Below are positions 54,091 through 62,938 of a stretch of 64,000 bases of DNA, one piece after another. A program made the translations under genes and the position numbers. Location of the stretch: NCBI RefSeq assembly GCF_001425625.1, contig NZ_LMCP01000006.1, positions 98,198 through 162,197 on the forward strand, written 5' to 3'. Numbering within the stretch: the first letter of the stretch is position 1; the number at the start of each line of letters is the position of its first letter. The notes beneath the pieces were generated by a model that was given only the letters and a program-made list of their open reading frames with translations, searched no databases and was not told where the DNA came from. The stretch is from Mesorhizobium sp. Root102. GTDB lineage: Bacteria > Pseudomonadota > Alphaproteobacteria > Rhizobiales > Rhizobiaceae.

Positions 54091-54104
54091 TTGATCTCGA
54101 TCAA
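54091..54104 (-). promoter_or_regulatory. FNR/FixK site (perfect) upstream of the DUF6455 gene
   Basis: TTGATCTCGATCAA is a perfect TTGAT-N4-ATCAA palindrome. It is 53 bases upstream of the start at 54038. No functional gene lies on the other side. Confidence 0.85.
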
Positions 54105-54152
54105 CAGACGGCATCATTGCCAACCCCTGAGCGCTCAACAGGAAGCATGGCG

Positions 54153-54606
54153 CTAAACCGAAGCGACAAGGCGGTCGAGAAAGGGCCGCTGACCAGCAAG
54201 AGGTTTTTCCCGGGCAAGGTCTAGATCCAGCCATTCACCACGGTCCACCTCGGGAAACGACTGCACGCGGCAGCTACGTCGTGGCCGTTCCATCTCGAAT
54301 ATGTTGCTGCGCAACGTCGCGGTGTCGAAATCGCCTTCAGCGCGAAAGCAGTGATGAGTTTGCTTCTTCGCTGGCGCAACTCACCCAAATTGACCAGGGC
54401 TCCCTTGGGCTCCCAGCCCGTCTCTTCCGTGAATTCGCGCCGCGCCGCGGCTTCTGGAAGGTCGCTTTCGTCGAACTCGCCCTTGGCGATGGACCGGGCG
54501 TCAAGATCGCGGCTTTGTCAGAATGGGCCGCCCGGATGGACGAGCAGCACCTGCAGCGCCTTGGCGATCTACGATAGGGCAGAATGCCCGCGCTTCTTCT
54601 CATCAT
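54153..54606 (-). pseudogene. Decayed NUDIX hydrolase
   Basis: On the minus strand from ATG 54606, pieces of a NUDIX protein appear in different frames: RSAGILPYR, then ALQVLLVHPGGPF (followed by a stop), KGEFDE, a damaged Nudix-box region, and an intact C-terminal stretch with RSNIFEMERP, FPEVDRGEWLDL and GQRPFLDRL up to TAG 54153. At least two frameshifts and two stops break it. The parent family hydrolyses nucleoside diphosphate derivatives. It fills the gap between the DUF6455 and MgtA-type genes. Confidence 0.8.
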
Positions 54607-54629
54607 CGCTTCAAGCCTCCCCACGCGGC

Positions 54630-57260
54630 CTATGATCTGGGATAGCCCGCATGAACCTTTGGCCCTCTGTCGATCAGCTGCTCCGCCCCCTTCCGGTGCG
54701 ACTGGCGGCTCTTTTGTCCGAAAAACAAGCGCTTGGTCGCCTCCGAGGCCAACAGATAGAGCGAGGTGATTGCGACAAGCCCGGCAAGCACGGGGAGCGG
54801 CAAGGGCACGAAGCCGAACCAGGCTGCAAACGGCAGATAGGGGATCATGATCGCGACAATCCCGACACCCAATGTAAGCCAGGCGAGTAACGGGCTTGGG
54901 CGGCTCGCCCAGAAAGCGCTGTGGGTGCGCACAATGAGCACGATAGCAAGCTCCGTCAGCAGCGACTCGACAAACCAGGCAGTCTGGAATGCGGCCTCCG
55001 TGACATGCGCGAAGAACAGAAGGAACGCGAAGGTCGCAAAGTCGAACAGCGAACTGACCAGGCCAAAGCTGATCATGAACCGTCGCACAAATCGGATGTC
55101 CCAGTGGCGAGGCTGGCGCAGTTGGTCGGCATCGACGTTGTCGCTTGCGATGGCGAGCGAAGGAACGTCAGAAAGGAAATTGTTGAGCAGGATCTGCTTT
55201 GCCAGAAGCGGCAGGAAAGGCAGGAACAGCGAGGCGACAGCCATGCTGATCATGTTGCCGAAATTGGCGCTGGTGGTGATTGAAATATATTTCATCGTAT
55301 TGGCGAATGTCTTGCGGCCGTCGTCGACGCCGCGCACGAGCACGCCCAGATCTTGCTTGAGAAGGATAATATCGGCCGCTTCGCGCGCGACATCGACAGC
55401 GGTGTCGACCGAGATGCCTATGTCTGCCTCATGAAGGGCGGGCGCATCATTGATGCCGTCGCCAAGGTAACCAACAACATGGCCCCTGCTCCGCAAGGCC
55501 TGAACGATGCGCTCCTTCTGGTTGGGATCGATCTCGACGAAGAGATCGGTGTGCTGCACGCCCGCAAAGAGCGCGCTCTTCGTCAATTTCGAAAGTTCCT
55601 CGCCGGTCATGATTCTGTCGAGGGGCAAGCCGACCGCTTGGGCAAGATGTGCGGCAACGTACCGGTTGTCGCCCGAAATGACTTTTACCGCGATGCCGCG
55701 GTGGGCGAGCTCGGCAAGCGTCTTCTCGACTCCTTCCTTTGGCGGGTCGAGGAAAAGCAGGAAGCCCGCGAAGACGAGATCGATTTCGTCTTTCCTACTG
55801 AACGTTTTCCGGCTCTCAAATCGACGAATTGCCAGGCCCAGAACGCGATAGCCATCCGCGCTCCAGCGCCGGAATTTTTCGTCGATCGCCGCACGCTGCT
55901 TCTCATCGAGGGGTTCCAGCCCTTTCGCCGTGCTGACGAAGCCGCACGTTTCGAGGACATTTAGTACGGCGCCTTTGGTGATTAGAAGATCTTCGGCATC
56001 CTTGGTCCGCACAACAACGGATAGGCGCTTGCGAATGAAATCATAAGGGATCTCGTCAACCTTGGTGAAAGCGGCCAATGATGCGCCTTTGCCCGGTGCA
56101 CCGGCGATCGCCTCGTCCAGCGGGTTCTTCAGTCCGGTCTGCAAGGTTGCGTTGAGACGTGCCCAAAGCAGGATGTCGGTTGACGCATTGCCGTCGACGT
56201 CAAGCCATCCGTCTAGGTGGATCACGCCTTCCGTCAGCGTGCCGGTCTTGTCGGTGCAGAGCACGTCCATGCTGCCCAGATTCTCGATGGCGTCGAGACG
56301 GCGCACGATGACGCCATTGGCAGCCATCGCGCGAGCCCCTCTAGCCAGCGTCACACTGATGATGGCCGGAAGGAGTTCCGGTGTAAGTCCAACCGCCAAT
56401 GCCAGCGAAAACAGCAGCGATTCAATCAGTGGGCGATGCAGCATCAGGTTGGCGAAGAACACCAGGATGACAATCGCCAGCATGATCTCGGTCATCAGAT
56501 AGCCGAACAGTCTTATGCCCCGGGCAAACCCGGTTTCGGGGATTTGGCGCTCCAGGGCAGCAGCGATCGATGCGAATTCAGTGCCGGGGCCGGTCGCTGC
56601 CGCAAGCACGGTTGCTGTACCGCTGCGAACCGAAGTGCCCGTGAAAACCGCATTGCTGCGCTGTGCCACCGAAGCCTCGCGCGCCGACCGCCCCGGCGCC
56701 TTCACGACGGGAAAGGTTTCGCCGGTCAGCACGGCCTCGCTGACATTGAAATCGCGCGCGTCCAGAATGACACCGTCCGCAGGAATGAGGTTTCCGGCCG
56801 AGAGGCGGATCACGTCGCCCGGTACGATGTCTTCGGCAGCAACCGAGCACTCTACGCCGTCACGCAACACAATAGCTCTGCGCGAAATACGCTGTTTCAG
56901 TGCTTCGGTCGCCCGCGACGCACCGTACTCCTGGGTGAAGCTCAGGACGCAGCTTGCCAGCACGATCGCGCCGATGATCGCAGCCTCCTGGCCCTCCCCG
57001 ACGAAGGCCGATACGCTGGCCGCGAAAATGAGGATCAGGACCAGCGGGCTCCGGAACTGGCGGGCAAACACTGCCAAGGCCGACGCGCTTGACGTCGCCG
57101 CCGGTGTGTTTCGGCCGAATTTTGCGAGCCTCGATGCCGCTTCGGACGAAGCAAGCCCCGAGGCTGAGGTCTCAAGGCGTAGCAGGAGGTCATTGGTCTC
57201 GATCGACCAATAGGCACCGTCCTCTGGCGAGACGGATTGCTGGTCAGCTTCGCCTATCAT
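54630..57260 (-). CDS. mgtA: MgtA/MgtB-type P-type ATPase (Mg2+ import)
   Basis: The 876-residue protein has an N-terminal cation-ATPase domain, the phosphorylation site CTDKTGTLTEG, GDGINDAPALHEADIGISVD, and C-terminal helices with NNFLSDVPSLAIASDNVD. Membrane segment LAVGLTPELLPAI resembles P3B magnesium transporters. It is likely to bring Mg2+ in across the inner membrane, though ion choice is inferred. Its ATG overlaps the stop codon of the stress-protein gene (TGATG), so both answer to the same FNR-type promoter. Symbol by family only. Confidence 0.85.
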   Translation of the reverse strand: MIGEADQQSVSPEDGAYWSIETNDLLLRLETSASGLASSEAASRLAKFGRNTPAATSSASALAVFARQFRSPLVLILIFAASVSAFVGEGQEAAIIGAIVLASCVLSFTQEYGASRATEALKQRISRRAIVLRDGVECSVAAEDIVPGDVIRLSAGNLIPADGVILDARDFNVSEAVLTGETFPVVKAPGRSAREASVAQRSNAVFTGTSVRSGTATVLAAATGPGTEFASIAAALERQIPETGFARGIRLFGYLMTEIMLAIVILVFFANLMLHRPLIESLLFSLALAVGLTPELLPAIISVTLARGARAMAANGVIVRRLDAIENLGSMDVLCTDKTGTLTEGVIHLDGWLDVDGNASTDILLWARLNATLQTGLKNPLDEAIAGAPGKGASLAAFTKVDEIPYDFIRKRLSVVVRTKDAEDLLITKGAVLNVLETCGFVSTAKGLEPLDEKQRAAIDEKFRRWSADGYRVLGLAIRRFESRKTFSRKDEIDLVFAGFLLFLDPPKEGVEKTLAELAHRGIAVKVISGDNRYVAAHLAQAVGLPLDRIMTGEELSKLTKSALFAGVQHTDLFVEIDPNQKERIVQALRSRGHVVGYLGDGINDAPALHEADIGISVDTAVDVAREAADIILLKQDLGVLVRGVDDGRKTFANTMKYISITTSANFGNMISMAVASLFLPFLPLLAKQILLNNFLSDVPSLAIASDNVDADQLRQPRHWDIRFVRRFMISFGLVSSLFDFATFAFLLFFAHVTEAAFQTAWFVESLLTELAIVLIVRTHSAFWASRPSPLLAWLTLGVGIVAIMIPYLPFAAWFGFVPLPLPVLAGLVAITSLYLLASEATKRLFFGQKSRQSHRKGAEQLIDRGPKVHAGYPRS

Positions 57261-58072
57261 CAATACGACATGAAACGGTTGATGCCGCTCTCTTCGATCA
57301 GCGTGCGGGTGACGCCACCAAACGCCCATTCCCGCAAGCGGCTATGGCCATAGGCGCCAGAGACGATGAGGTCCGCATGGATCGAGCGTGCGAATGTCAG
57401 CAACCGGTCGCCGTCAGCCTCGCCGGCGATCAGCTCGGTTCGCGCCTTGATGCCATGGTGTTCAAGAAAAGCGGCAACATCGTCAAGGCTGTCACGACAG
57501 CTCTCATCGCGGTTGGTGTCTATCGTGGCGACGACAACCTCGTTGGCCTTGGCCAAAAAGGGCAGCGCATCTGCCACCGCCCGTCTCGCCTCCCTGGTGT
57601 CCTTCCAGGCAACCAGCACGGTTTTCGCAAGGATGTGTTCGACATTGCCTGCGGTGACCAGGACTGGCCGCCCGGCACCGAGTGCAAGGCTGCCGATATC
57701 CACAGCGCGAAAGACGTTGTCTCCATATCCGCCGCCGGTGACGATGAGGTCGGCCGCCTTGGCCGAAACGCTGAGGAACCGGGTCGGACTGCAGACGGCT
57801 TGTCCCCATTCGCTTGTAATCGAAGCTGGCACCAGCCTCTCGAACACTTCACGCAATTCGGCAAGCCGCTTTTCGATTTCCGTTCTTTGAATCTGCATGA
57901 TCTCGCCTTCGTAGACCATGCCGTCGCCTGTCGCGACCAGCGGCGGGACATCAGCTGCCGCCAAGCCGATAAGATGGGCTCCAAATCGTTCGGCAAGTTC
58001 GATCCCGACCCGCACAATGGGTGCGGGAGTCGCATCGATGGCGAGGTTCACGATAATTGACTTATAGGACAT
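57260..58072 (-). CDS. Universal stress protein (tandem UspA)
   Basis: The 270-residue protein has two UspA-type halves: N-terminal YKSIIVNLAIDATP and C-terminal KTVLVAWKDTREARRAVADALPFL, with a GAYGHSRLREWAFGGVTRTL nucleotide loop. Tandem Usp proteins bind ATP and respond to stress or low oxygen. ATG 58072 is preferred to an upstream start because it gives the usual N-terminus. An FNR-type site at 58137-58150 lies upstream. It overlaps the MgtA-type gene. Confidence 0.9.
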   Translation of the reverse strand: MSYKSIIVNLAIDATPAPIVRVGIELAERFGAHLIGLAAADVPPLVATGDGMVYEGEIMQIQRTEIEKRLAELREVFERLVPASITSEWGQAVCSPTRFLSVSAKAADLIVTGGGYGDNVFRAVDIGSLALGAGRPVLVTAGNVEHILAKTVLVAWKDTREARRAVADALPFLAKANEVVVATIDTNRDESCRDSLDDVAAFLEHHGIKARTELIAGEADGDRLLTFARSIHADLIVSGAYGHSRLREWAFGGVTRTLIEESGINRFMSY

Positions 58073-58136
58073 TACGGGCGCCTTTCGCTGAAACGATGCA
58101 ATGCGTAATGAATTGCATTCGCGAGCGCTCAATGCC

Positions 58137-58150
58137 TTGATGCGCGTCAA
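58137..58150 (-). promoter_or_regulatory. FNR/FixK-type site upstream of the stress protein-MgtA unit
   Basis: TTGATGCGCGTCAA matches TTGAT-N4-ATCAA at 9 of 10 half-site bases. It is 65 bases from the start at 58072, and 115 bases from fixL on the other strand. Confidence 0.75.
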
Positions 58151-58264
58151 GGACCGCCAACCGCCAACTGCATCTGCGTCCGAAAACGTCTCGATCCGTT
58201 TTGCGTGTGCGGCGAGAAGTGATAGTTAGCCCCAGTAGCACCGTCTCGAACCCAGGAACCTCAG

Positions 58265-59806
58265 GTGATCCAAGACGAAGCGCCAGTCGGGACGACACTG
58301 AAATCACTCTTGTCACGAATGTTCGATCAGGCTCCGGGCTTTATTGCGCTCATGCGCGAACCAGGTCACGTTTTCGAGCTGACCAATGCCGCCTACCAGC
58401 GATTGATCGGCAACAGGCAAGTGATTGGAAAATCAGTGCGGGACGCCTTTCCCGAGCTCGAAGGAGATGAGTTTTTCGAACATCTGGACCATGTGTACAC
58501 GACTGGCGAGCCCTATAGGGGTCATGGGGTGAAGGTTGGCCTTCGCAACAAAGCCGACGGACCGGCAGAAGAGCGCATCCTTGATTTTGTCTATCAACCG
58601 ATCAAGGCTGACGATGGCCGTATCACCGCGATCTTCATCGAGGGCACGGATGTCAGCGAACTCTCCTTTGCAAACGCCGCGCTTCGACTGCGTGAGGACC
58701 ATTTGCGATCGATCCTGGCAACAGTGCCGGACGCGATGGTCGTCATCGACGAACAGGGCCGGATCCAGTCGTTTAGCACCGCTGCCGAAACGCTGTTCGG
58801 CTATCAGTCAGGCGAGGTCATTGGTAAAAACGTCAATATGCTGATGCCTTCACCCTATCGCGACGAGCATGATGCCTATCTGCTTCGCTACCTGACGACG
58901 GGAGAGCGCCGGATCATCGGGCTCGGCCGCACCGTTACCGGGGCACGCAAGGATGGCACGACTTTCCCGATGGAGCTTTCCGTCGGCGAGATGCATCCGG
59001 GAACCGGACGCTTCTTTACCGGCTTCTGCCGCGACCTGACCGAACGCCACCGGGCAGAAGCAAGAATCCAGGAGCAACAGCAGGAACTCCTTCACATGGC
59101 GAGGTTTACCGCACTCGGCGAAATGGCTTCGACGCTTGCACATGAGATCAACCAGCCGCTCACCGCGATCACAAACTACCTCAAGGGCAGTCGTCGGCTG
59201 CTCGAGAAGAGTACGGAAGAGAACGCGCCTATGCTGCGGGATGCCGTGGACAAGGCAGCTGAGCAGGCCCTGCGGGCAGGAGACGTCATTCGTCATCTGA
59301 GGGATTTTGTTGCAAGGGGCGAAAGCGAGCGTCAGGTCGAACGACTGCCGGCTCTGATCGAGGAAGCCTCGTCGCTCGCCCTGGTCGGTGCAAGGGAGGT
59401 AAATGTCCTCGTCAGCTACAAGCTTGACCCTGCCGCCGAACTGGTCTTGACCGACCGCATCCAGATTCAGCAGGTTCTGCTCAACCTGATGCGCAACGCG
59501 GTGGAGGCCATGCAGGACGCGCCTCGCCGCGAATTGAAAGTCACAACCGTTGCCCGGGATGATGGGATGGCCGAGGTGAGCGTGATCGATACTGGCCCAG
59601 GCCTCGCGCCGGAGATCTCGGCACAACTTTTCCAGCCATTTGTAACCACCAAGAAGCAAGGCATGGGTGTCGGCCTTTCCATTTGCCGCACCATCGTTGA
59701 ATCGCATGGCGGCCACATATGGGCCGAGGCAATGCAGGCCGGCGGAACCGCCTTTCGGTTCACCTTGCGCATCGTGGGGAAAGACGAGGTCTCCAATGGC
59801 CGATAG
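58265..59806 (+). CDS. fixL: Oxygen sensor histidine kinase FixL
   Basis: The 513-residue protein has a first PAS domain (about 20-135) and a second, haem-binding PAS domain (about 145-265). His202 in YRDEHDAYL is the haem ligand and Arg222 in GLGRTV the haem-edge Arg of FixL. The kinase has the phospho-His293 in [10 protein letters not shown] and an HATPase domain with [10 protein letters not shown] and [10 protein letters not shown]. No transmembrane helix is present, so it is a soluble FixL. Low oxygen turns the kinase on. The GTG start at 58265 is tentative. It overlaps fixJ. Confidence 0.93.
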   Translation: MIQDEAPVGTTLKSLLSRMFDQAPGFIALMREPGHVFELTNAAYQRLIGNRQVIGKSVRDAFPELEGDEFFEHLDHVYTTGEPYRGHGVKVGLRNKADGPAEERILDFVYQPIKADDGRITAIFIEGTDVSELSFANAALRLREDHLRSILATVPDAMVVIDEQGRIQSFSTAAETLFGYQSGEVIGKNVNMLMPSPYRDEHDAYLLRYLTTGERRIIGLGRTVTGARKDGTTFPMELSVGEMHPGTGRFFTGFCRDLTERHRAEARIQEQQQELLHMARFTALGEMASTLAHEINQPLTAITNYLKGSRRLLEKSTEENAPMLRDAVDKAAEQALRAGDVIRHLRDFVARGESERQVERLPALIEEASSLALVGAREVNVLVSYKLDPAAELVLTDRIQIQQVLLNLMRNAVEAMQDAPRRELKVTTVARDDGMAEVSVIDTGPGLAPEISAQLFQPFVTTKKQGMGVGLSICRTIVESHGGHIWAEAMQAGGTAFRFTLRIVGKDEVSNGR

Positions 59807-60410
59807 TGATCTGGTCCATGTTGTCGACGACGACGTCGATGTTCGCAAGTCGCTTGGTTTTCTTCTGGCCACAGCGGACTTCGCTGTGCGCCTGCACGAA
59901 TCGGCCACGGCTTTTCTCTCGACGGCGCCGCGCAGTCTCGACGGCTGCATCGTCACCGACGTACGCATGCCGGGCATAGACGGCATCGAGTTCATGCGCC
60001 AGCTCAGAGCAAGCGGACATACAATTCCGGTGATCGTTATGACGGGCCATGCCGATGTGGCGCTCGCCGTTCAGGCAATGAAGGAAGGCGCTTCCGATTT
60101 CATCGAAAAGCCGTTCGACGACGAGATGCTGATTGGCGCGATTCGCTCCGCGTTGGCCAACCGCAACCAGGCGAATGCAGCGCATCCGCAGTCTACGGAA
60201 ATCCGCGGGCGTCTGGCGACCTTGTCAGAACGCGAGCGGCAGGTGCTGGACGGGCTTGTGTCGGGTCTGCCCAACAAGACCATCGCCTATGATCTTGGAA
60301 TCAGCCCGCGCACAGTCGAGATCCATCGCGCCAACGTTATGAGCAAGATGGGCGCGGCCAGCCTTTCACATCTTGTGCGCATGGCGCTGATCGTGGAATC
60401 CAGACCCTAG
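59796..60410 (+). CDS. fixJ: Response regulator FixJ
   Basis: The 204-residue protein has a receiver domain with phospho-Asp55 (VTDVRMPG) and a C-terminal LuxR-type helix-turn-helix ([43 protein letters not shown]). FixJ activates fixK and nif promoters. ATG 59796 overlaps the 3' end of fixL by 11 bases, so translation is coupled. No fixK is in this window; the Fnr protein or a distant FixK must act on the sites listed here. Confidence 0.94.
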   Translation: MADSDLVHVVDDDVDVRKSLGFLLATADFAVRLHESATAFLSTAPRSLDGCIVTDVRMPGIDGIEFMRQLRASGHTIPVIVMTGHADVALAVQAMKEGASDFIEKPFDDEMLIGAIRSALANRNQANAAHPQSTEIRGRLATLSERERQVLDGLVSGLPNKTIAYDLGISPRTVEIHRANVMSKMGAASLSHLVRMALIVESRP

Positions 60411-60631
60411 GGAGAGCCTTCGAGAGGTTTGTCAAATCTGGCCTGGGCCTGCTCCGGCGCCCAATCGCGCCAGTGGGTCGGCCGGATGTCAACACGGGCG
60501 CCGGTGATGGCGTTTTTCCAGCCTTCCCGAACCCTTGTGCAGGGAAATACGAGCGCATGCGCCCCCTCCTCGTCGAAGACGGCCAGTTCGAGGTCGCGAC
60601 CAAACGGTGCGCTGAGGATTGGGTTCCACAT
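60407..60631 (-). CDS. Small conserved hypothetical protein
   Basis: The 74-residue protein starts MWNPILSAPFGRDLELAVFDEEGAHALVFP (shown in parts) and contains a GARVDIRPTHWRDW segment that looks conserved in rhizobia. No domain or function is known. It is convergent with fixJ and overlaps its stop. The start at ATG 60631 is uncertain: the nearest FNR-type site (60665-60678) is only 34 bases upstream. It is small, soluble and lacks a signal peptide. Confidence 0.6.
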   Translation of the reverse strand: MWNPILSAPFGRDLELAVFDEEGAHALVFPCTRVREGWKNAITGARVDIRPTHWRDWAPEQAQARFDKPLEGSP

Positions 60632-60664
60632 CGTCCAATGATCCCTCAAGCGCAGGTTCGCGCC

Positions 60665-60678
60665 TTGATCTGGATCAT
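60665..60678 (-). promoter_or_regulatory. FNR/FixK-type site upstream of the small hypothetical gene
   Basis: TTGATCTGGATCAT matches TTGAT-N4-ATCAA at 9 of 10 half-site bases. Its short distance to the start codon would place the transcription start very near the start codon if the site acts at the usual -41.5. Confidence 0.6.
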
Positions 60679-60747
60679 TTCTGAAATCGCGTGATGCGAT
60701 CGTGGGCAAGTATGCGTGTCTGTCGTTCCGAGCGGACGCGGTTCCAA

Positions 60748-61050
60748 TCATTTGTCTGTGTAGCCGCCATCCACGAGGTGGTAGCTGCCGGTGCTGAAGC
60801 TGGCATTGGCAGACAGCAGGAAGCATGTCAGCACCCAGACTTCCCTCTGGTGCTCCCAAGGGGTCGGCTGGATGCAAGGCCGCCAGCTGACCAATCGTTT
60901 CAGCATCCAGAGCTCTTCCGATGCCGGCTTTGACGCGAATGTTGTGGCCGGGGTGCTACATCACCGGCCTCTTCGTCAGCCGCAGCCAGAACGTGCTTGG
61001 TCGAGACATTGTCACAGGCGCCGATCTGCGCCTGCGCGAGGGCTTGCATC
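60748..61050 (-). pseudogene. Decayed short-chain dehydrogenase (C-terminal part)
   Basis: Read on the minus strand, fragments of an SDR are seen in two frames: a middle part with NIRVKAGIGRALDAETIGQLAALHP, then after a frameshift CFLLSANASFSTGSYHLVDGGYTDK up to TGA at 60748-60750. The LSxxASFxTG and VDGGYT parts are the conserved SDR C-terminus. The N-terminal Rossmann domain and the catalytic Tyr-Lys part are absent, and part of the frame is scrambled. It is not functional. Confidence 0.75.
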
Positions 61051-61062
61051 CTGTCTGCTCCT

Positions 61063-61076
61063 TGATCGTGATCAAT
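61063..61076 (+). promoter_or_regulatory. FNR/FixK site (perfect) upstream of the lipoyl-domain gene
   Basis: TTGATCGTGATCAA is a perfect TTGAT-N4-ATCAA palindrome. At -41.5 it would set the transcription start near 61111, just before an AAGGAG and ATG at 61124. Confidence 0.85.
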
Positions 61077-61090
61077 GCCCAGCCTGGCGA

Positions 61091-61372
61091 ATGACCTATC
61101 ATTCTACCACGAAGGAGAATTGTGATGCAGTACTCAAGGTCGATGAAGCGCTATGGGCATCCAGCATGTTGCCCGAGGGCATTCTGGAGCGTTGGTTCAT
61201 TGCCAGCGGTGACACAATCAAGGCCGGTGAGCGAATAGCCGAAGTTCGCGTTGAAGACGCGCTGCACGAGATCGTCGCTCCGGCAGATGGCCGCGCAACG
61301 ATTGTCGCCACAGCAAATGCCGTCATCGAACCCGGCTCGATCCTGGCAACGCTGGAGTCCCAGCCTGCGTGA
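61091..61372 (+). CDS. Biotin/lipoyl-like domain protein, start damaged
   Basis: The frame ending at 61372 reads LKVDEALWASSMLPEGILERWFIASGDTIKAGERIAEVRVEDALHEIVAPADG (shown in parts), a lipoyl/biotinyl hammerhead fold. It lacks the MKM or DKA lysine motif at the expected hairpin; VEDALHE is found instead, so it may not carry a cofactor. The best ribosome site (AAGGAG, then ATG 61124) is one base out of frame: M-Q-Y then a shift. The only in-frame ATG upstream is 61091, which lies before the predicted transcription start. A one-base deletion is likely. Confidence 0.6.
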   Translation: MTYHSTTKENCDAVLKVDEALWASSMLPEGILERWFIASGDTIKAGERIAEVRVEDALHEIVAPADGRATIVATANAVIEPGSILATLESQPA

Positions 61373-61438
61373 GGCATTCGCCGTCTCACGGCGAAGTTTG
61401 CGCTCATCCCTCAACAATAACCTCAAGGATGTATCAAC

Positions 61439-61825
61439 ATGCAGGCCCAACATGCCGTCGCCTGGCTGGACCATCGCGAAGCCAAGGTGTTTTTCTTCAA
61501 CCGTGAGGCAGCCGAGAGCCTGAGGCTCGCCACCACGCTGGCGCATCATCAGACCCATAACAAGGCAGGCACCGTCGACGGCAAACGTGCACCGGAAAAC
61601 AATGCCTTCTACCACGAAGTCGTCAAGGCCCTGGAGCCGGCGAAGGAATGGCTGATCGTGGGACCAGGATCGGCAAAGGATGAACTGGCCAAGCATATCC
61701 GCGACCACCACTCCCAGTTGAAGGATCGCATCGTCGGCATTGAACCGGCGGATCATCCTACGCAAGCTCAGATCGTGGCCCATGCGCGGACGTTCTTCCG
61801 TGCCGCCGACCGGATGTTGCCCTAG
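61439..61825 (+). CDS. Conserved protein, possibly baeRF/eRF1-like
   Basis: The 128-residue protein starts MQAQHAVAWLDHREAKVFFFN and contains NAFYHEVVKALEPAKEWLIVGPGSAKDELAKHI (shown in parts). This resembles short bacterial proteins often called translational machinery protein, related in fold to the eRF1-like baeRF group. A role in translation is inferred only by name and fold; the GGQ-like loop is absent. It follows the lipoyl gene by 66 bases in the same direction and may share its FNR-type promoter. Confidence 0.65.
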   Translation: MQAQHAVAWLDHREAKVFFFNREAAESLRLATTLAHHQTHNKAGTVDGKRAPENNAFYHEVVKALEPAKEWLIVGPGSAKDELAKHIRDHHSQLKDRIVGIEPADHPTQAQIVAHARTFFRAADRMLP

Positions 61826-61955
61826 ATCGATCTGGGCCAGCCTGCTGGCGCCGCAATCGGCCGCGAGGTCGATTGCATGTTACAGAGCGGCTTGCGTGAA
61901 CTCCGATCGCGCAACGGGCCGTCAGGTTCGTCGCCTGCCTCGATCGTGGCCTCGA

Positions 61956-62297
61956 TCACGGTTGCTGCAAGCTGTTGATGTAAGCGATGATTGCCTCGAT
62001 CTGGTCGGGGCTCGCAACCCACTCGGGCATGTCCGGATGGCCGGTCGAAATACCCTCGGCGAGGGCTTCCTCGAGATCCGTGATCGGATAGCGCTTCGAC
62101 AAGGTGCGAAACGCCGGAGCGTCGGGATGGCTGCTTTTGTCGGTTTTTCCAACGGCGTGGCAGCGGGCGCAATTGAACTCAACCAATGCTTGACCGCGTT
62201 CTGTCAGGCCGGTGGCCTGTGCAGGCAGCACAGAACCAAGCAACACCGCCGCAAGCGCGCAAACCCATCGACGCCGCCAGCGACCCCCATTGCCCAT
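61956..62297 (-). CDS. c-type cytochrome
   Basis: The 113-residue protein has a signal peptide (WVCALAAVLLGSVLPAQATG) and one haem motif CARCH (Cys43, Cys46, His47). The distal Met is likely in GHPDMPEW. It is a small periplasmic class I cytochrome c. It lies 37 bases after the phasin gene on the same strand, so both may be driven from the FNR site at 62794-62807. Its electron partners are not known; the cbb3 oxidase is plausible. Confidence 0.85.
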   Translation of the reverse strand: MGNGGRWRRRWVCALAAVLLGSVLPAQATGLTERGQALVEFNCARCHAVGKTDKSSHPDAPAFRTLSKRYPITDLEEALAEGISTGHPDMPEWVASPDQIEAIIAYINSLQQP

Positions 62298-62334
62298 ATA
62301 GTCGCTCACGGTTGCAGGCCTCCGCATTTCCGAT

Positions 62335-62718
62335 CTACGCAACTGTCTTCGCCGCCACGTCCTCGATGGCGGTTCTGGCTTCCTTGCGCAAGCGCCTGGC
62401 CGTTTCCGACGCCAGCCTGGAGGTCAGCGCTGCGACCTTGCCGGCTTCGATGGCGTATTCCGATGTCGCATTCTGCAGGAAGGCGGAGAAGATGTCGAAG
62501 GCATCGTTGAACTCGGAGCCGGCGATGAGATCATCGGCCAGCTTGGCATCCTGCTCATAGCGATGCTTTAGAAACGCCATCGTTTCGATGTGATAGCGCA
62601 TAATTGCCTTGAAAGCGTGCGCCTGAAGAGACGCCGCGGCGAGGACGACCTTCTGGCCATTTTCCGCCATCGGCAATAGTTGCATGCCGAACTGCGACGG
62701 TTCGGGATAGGTCTGCAT
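62335..62718 (-). CDS. Phasin family protein
   Basis: The 127-residue, mostly helical protein has a phasin_2-like stretch (NGQKVVLAAASLQAHAFKAIMRYHIETMAFLKHR... and EAGKVAALTSRLASETARRLRKEARTAI). Phasins coat polyhydroxyalkanoate granules; some act in stress. ATG 62718 starts MQTYPEPSQFG. A perfect FNR/FixK site lies 76 bases upstream. It leads a pair with the cytochrome c gene. Confidence 0.8.
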   Translation of the reverse strand: MQTYPEPSQFGMQLLPMAENGQKVVLAAASLQAHAFKAIMRYHIETMAFLKHRYEQDAKLADDLIAGSEFNDAFDIFSAFLQNATSEYAIEAGKVAALTSRLASETARRLRKEARTAIEDVAAKTVA

Positions 62719-62793
62719 GATCGATACTCCGTGTGAAGCGACGCAAACAAAAGTCTGCACCACACGAGGCTAACGCCATTCGTCGCCGGGTCG

Positions 62794-62807
62794 TTGATCC
62801 GGATCAA
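62794..62807. promoter_or_regulatory. FNR/FixK site (perfect) between phasin and stress-protein genes
   Basis: TTGATCCGGATCAA is a perfect TTGAT-N4-ATCAA palindrome between divergent genes: 76 bases from the phasin start and 132 bases from the stress-protein start. Confidence 0.85.
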
Positions 62808-62938
62808 CCGGCGTATGACCTTTGCCGGGATTCACGAGCAATCGAGCGCCACTGATCTCATTGCCGCGTTTGACACGCATCAAGGTCGTCGCCCTTCCTT
62901 CGTGGCTAGCTCGCTTCAACGCAAAGAGGGTTGCAGCG

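Noticed and set aside
54281..54577. Plus-strand open frame of 98 codons
   Set aside because: It is antisense to the NUDIX pseudogene and shows no domain or ribosome site.
60791..61090. N-terminal extension of the lipoyl-like protein
   Set aside because: The extension covers the antisense of the SDR relic and the FNR site, so it is not coding.
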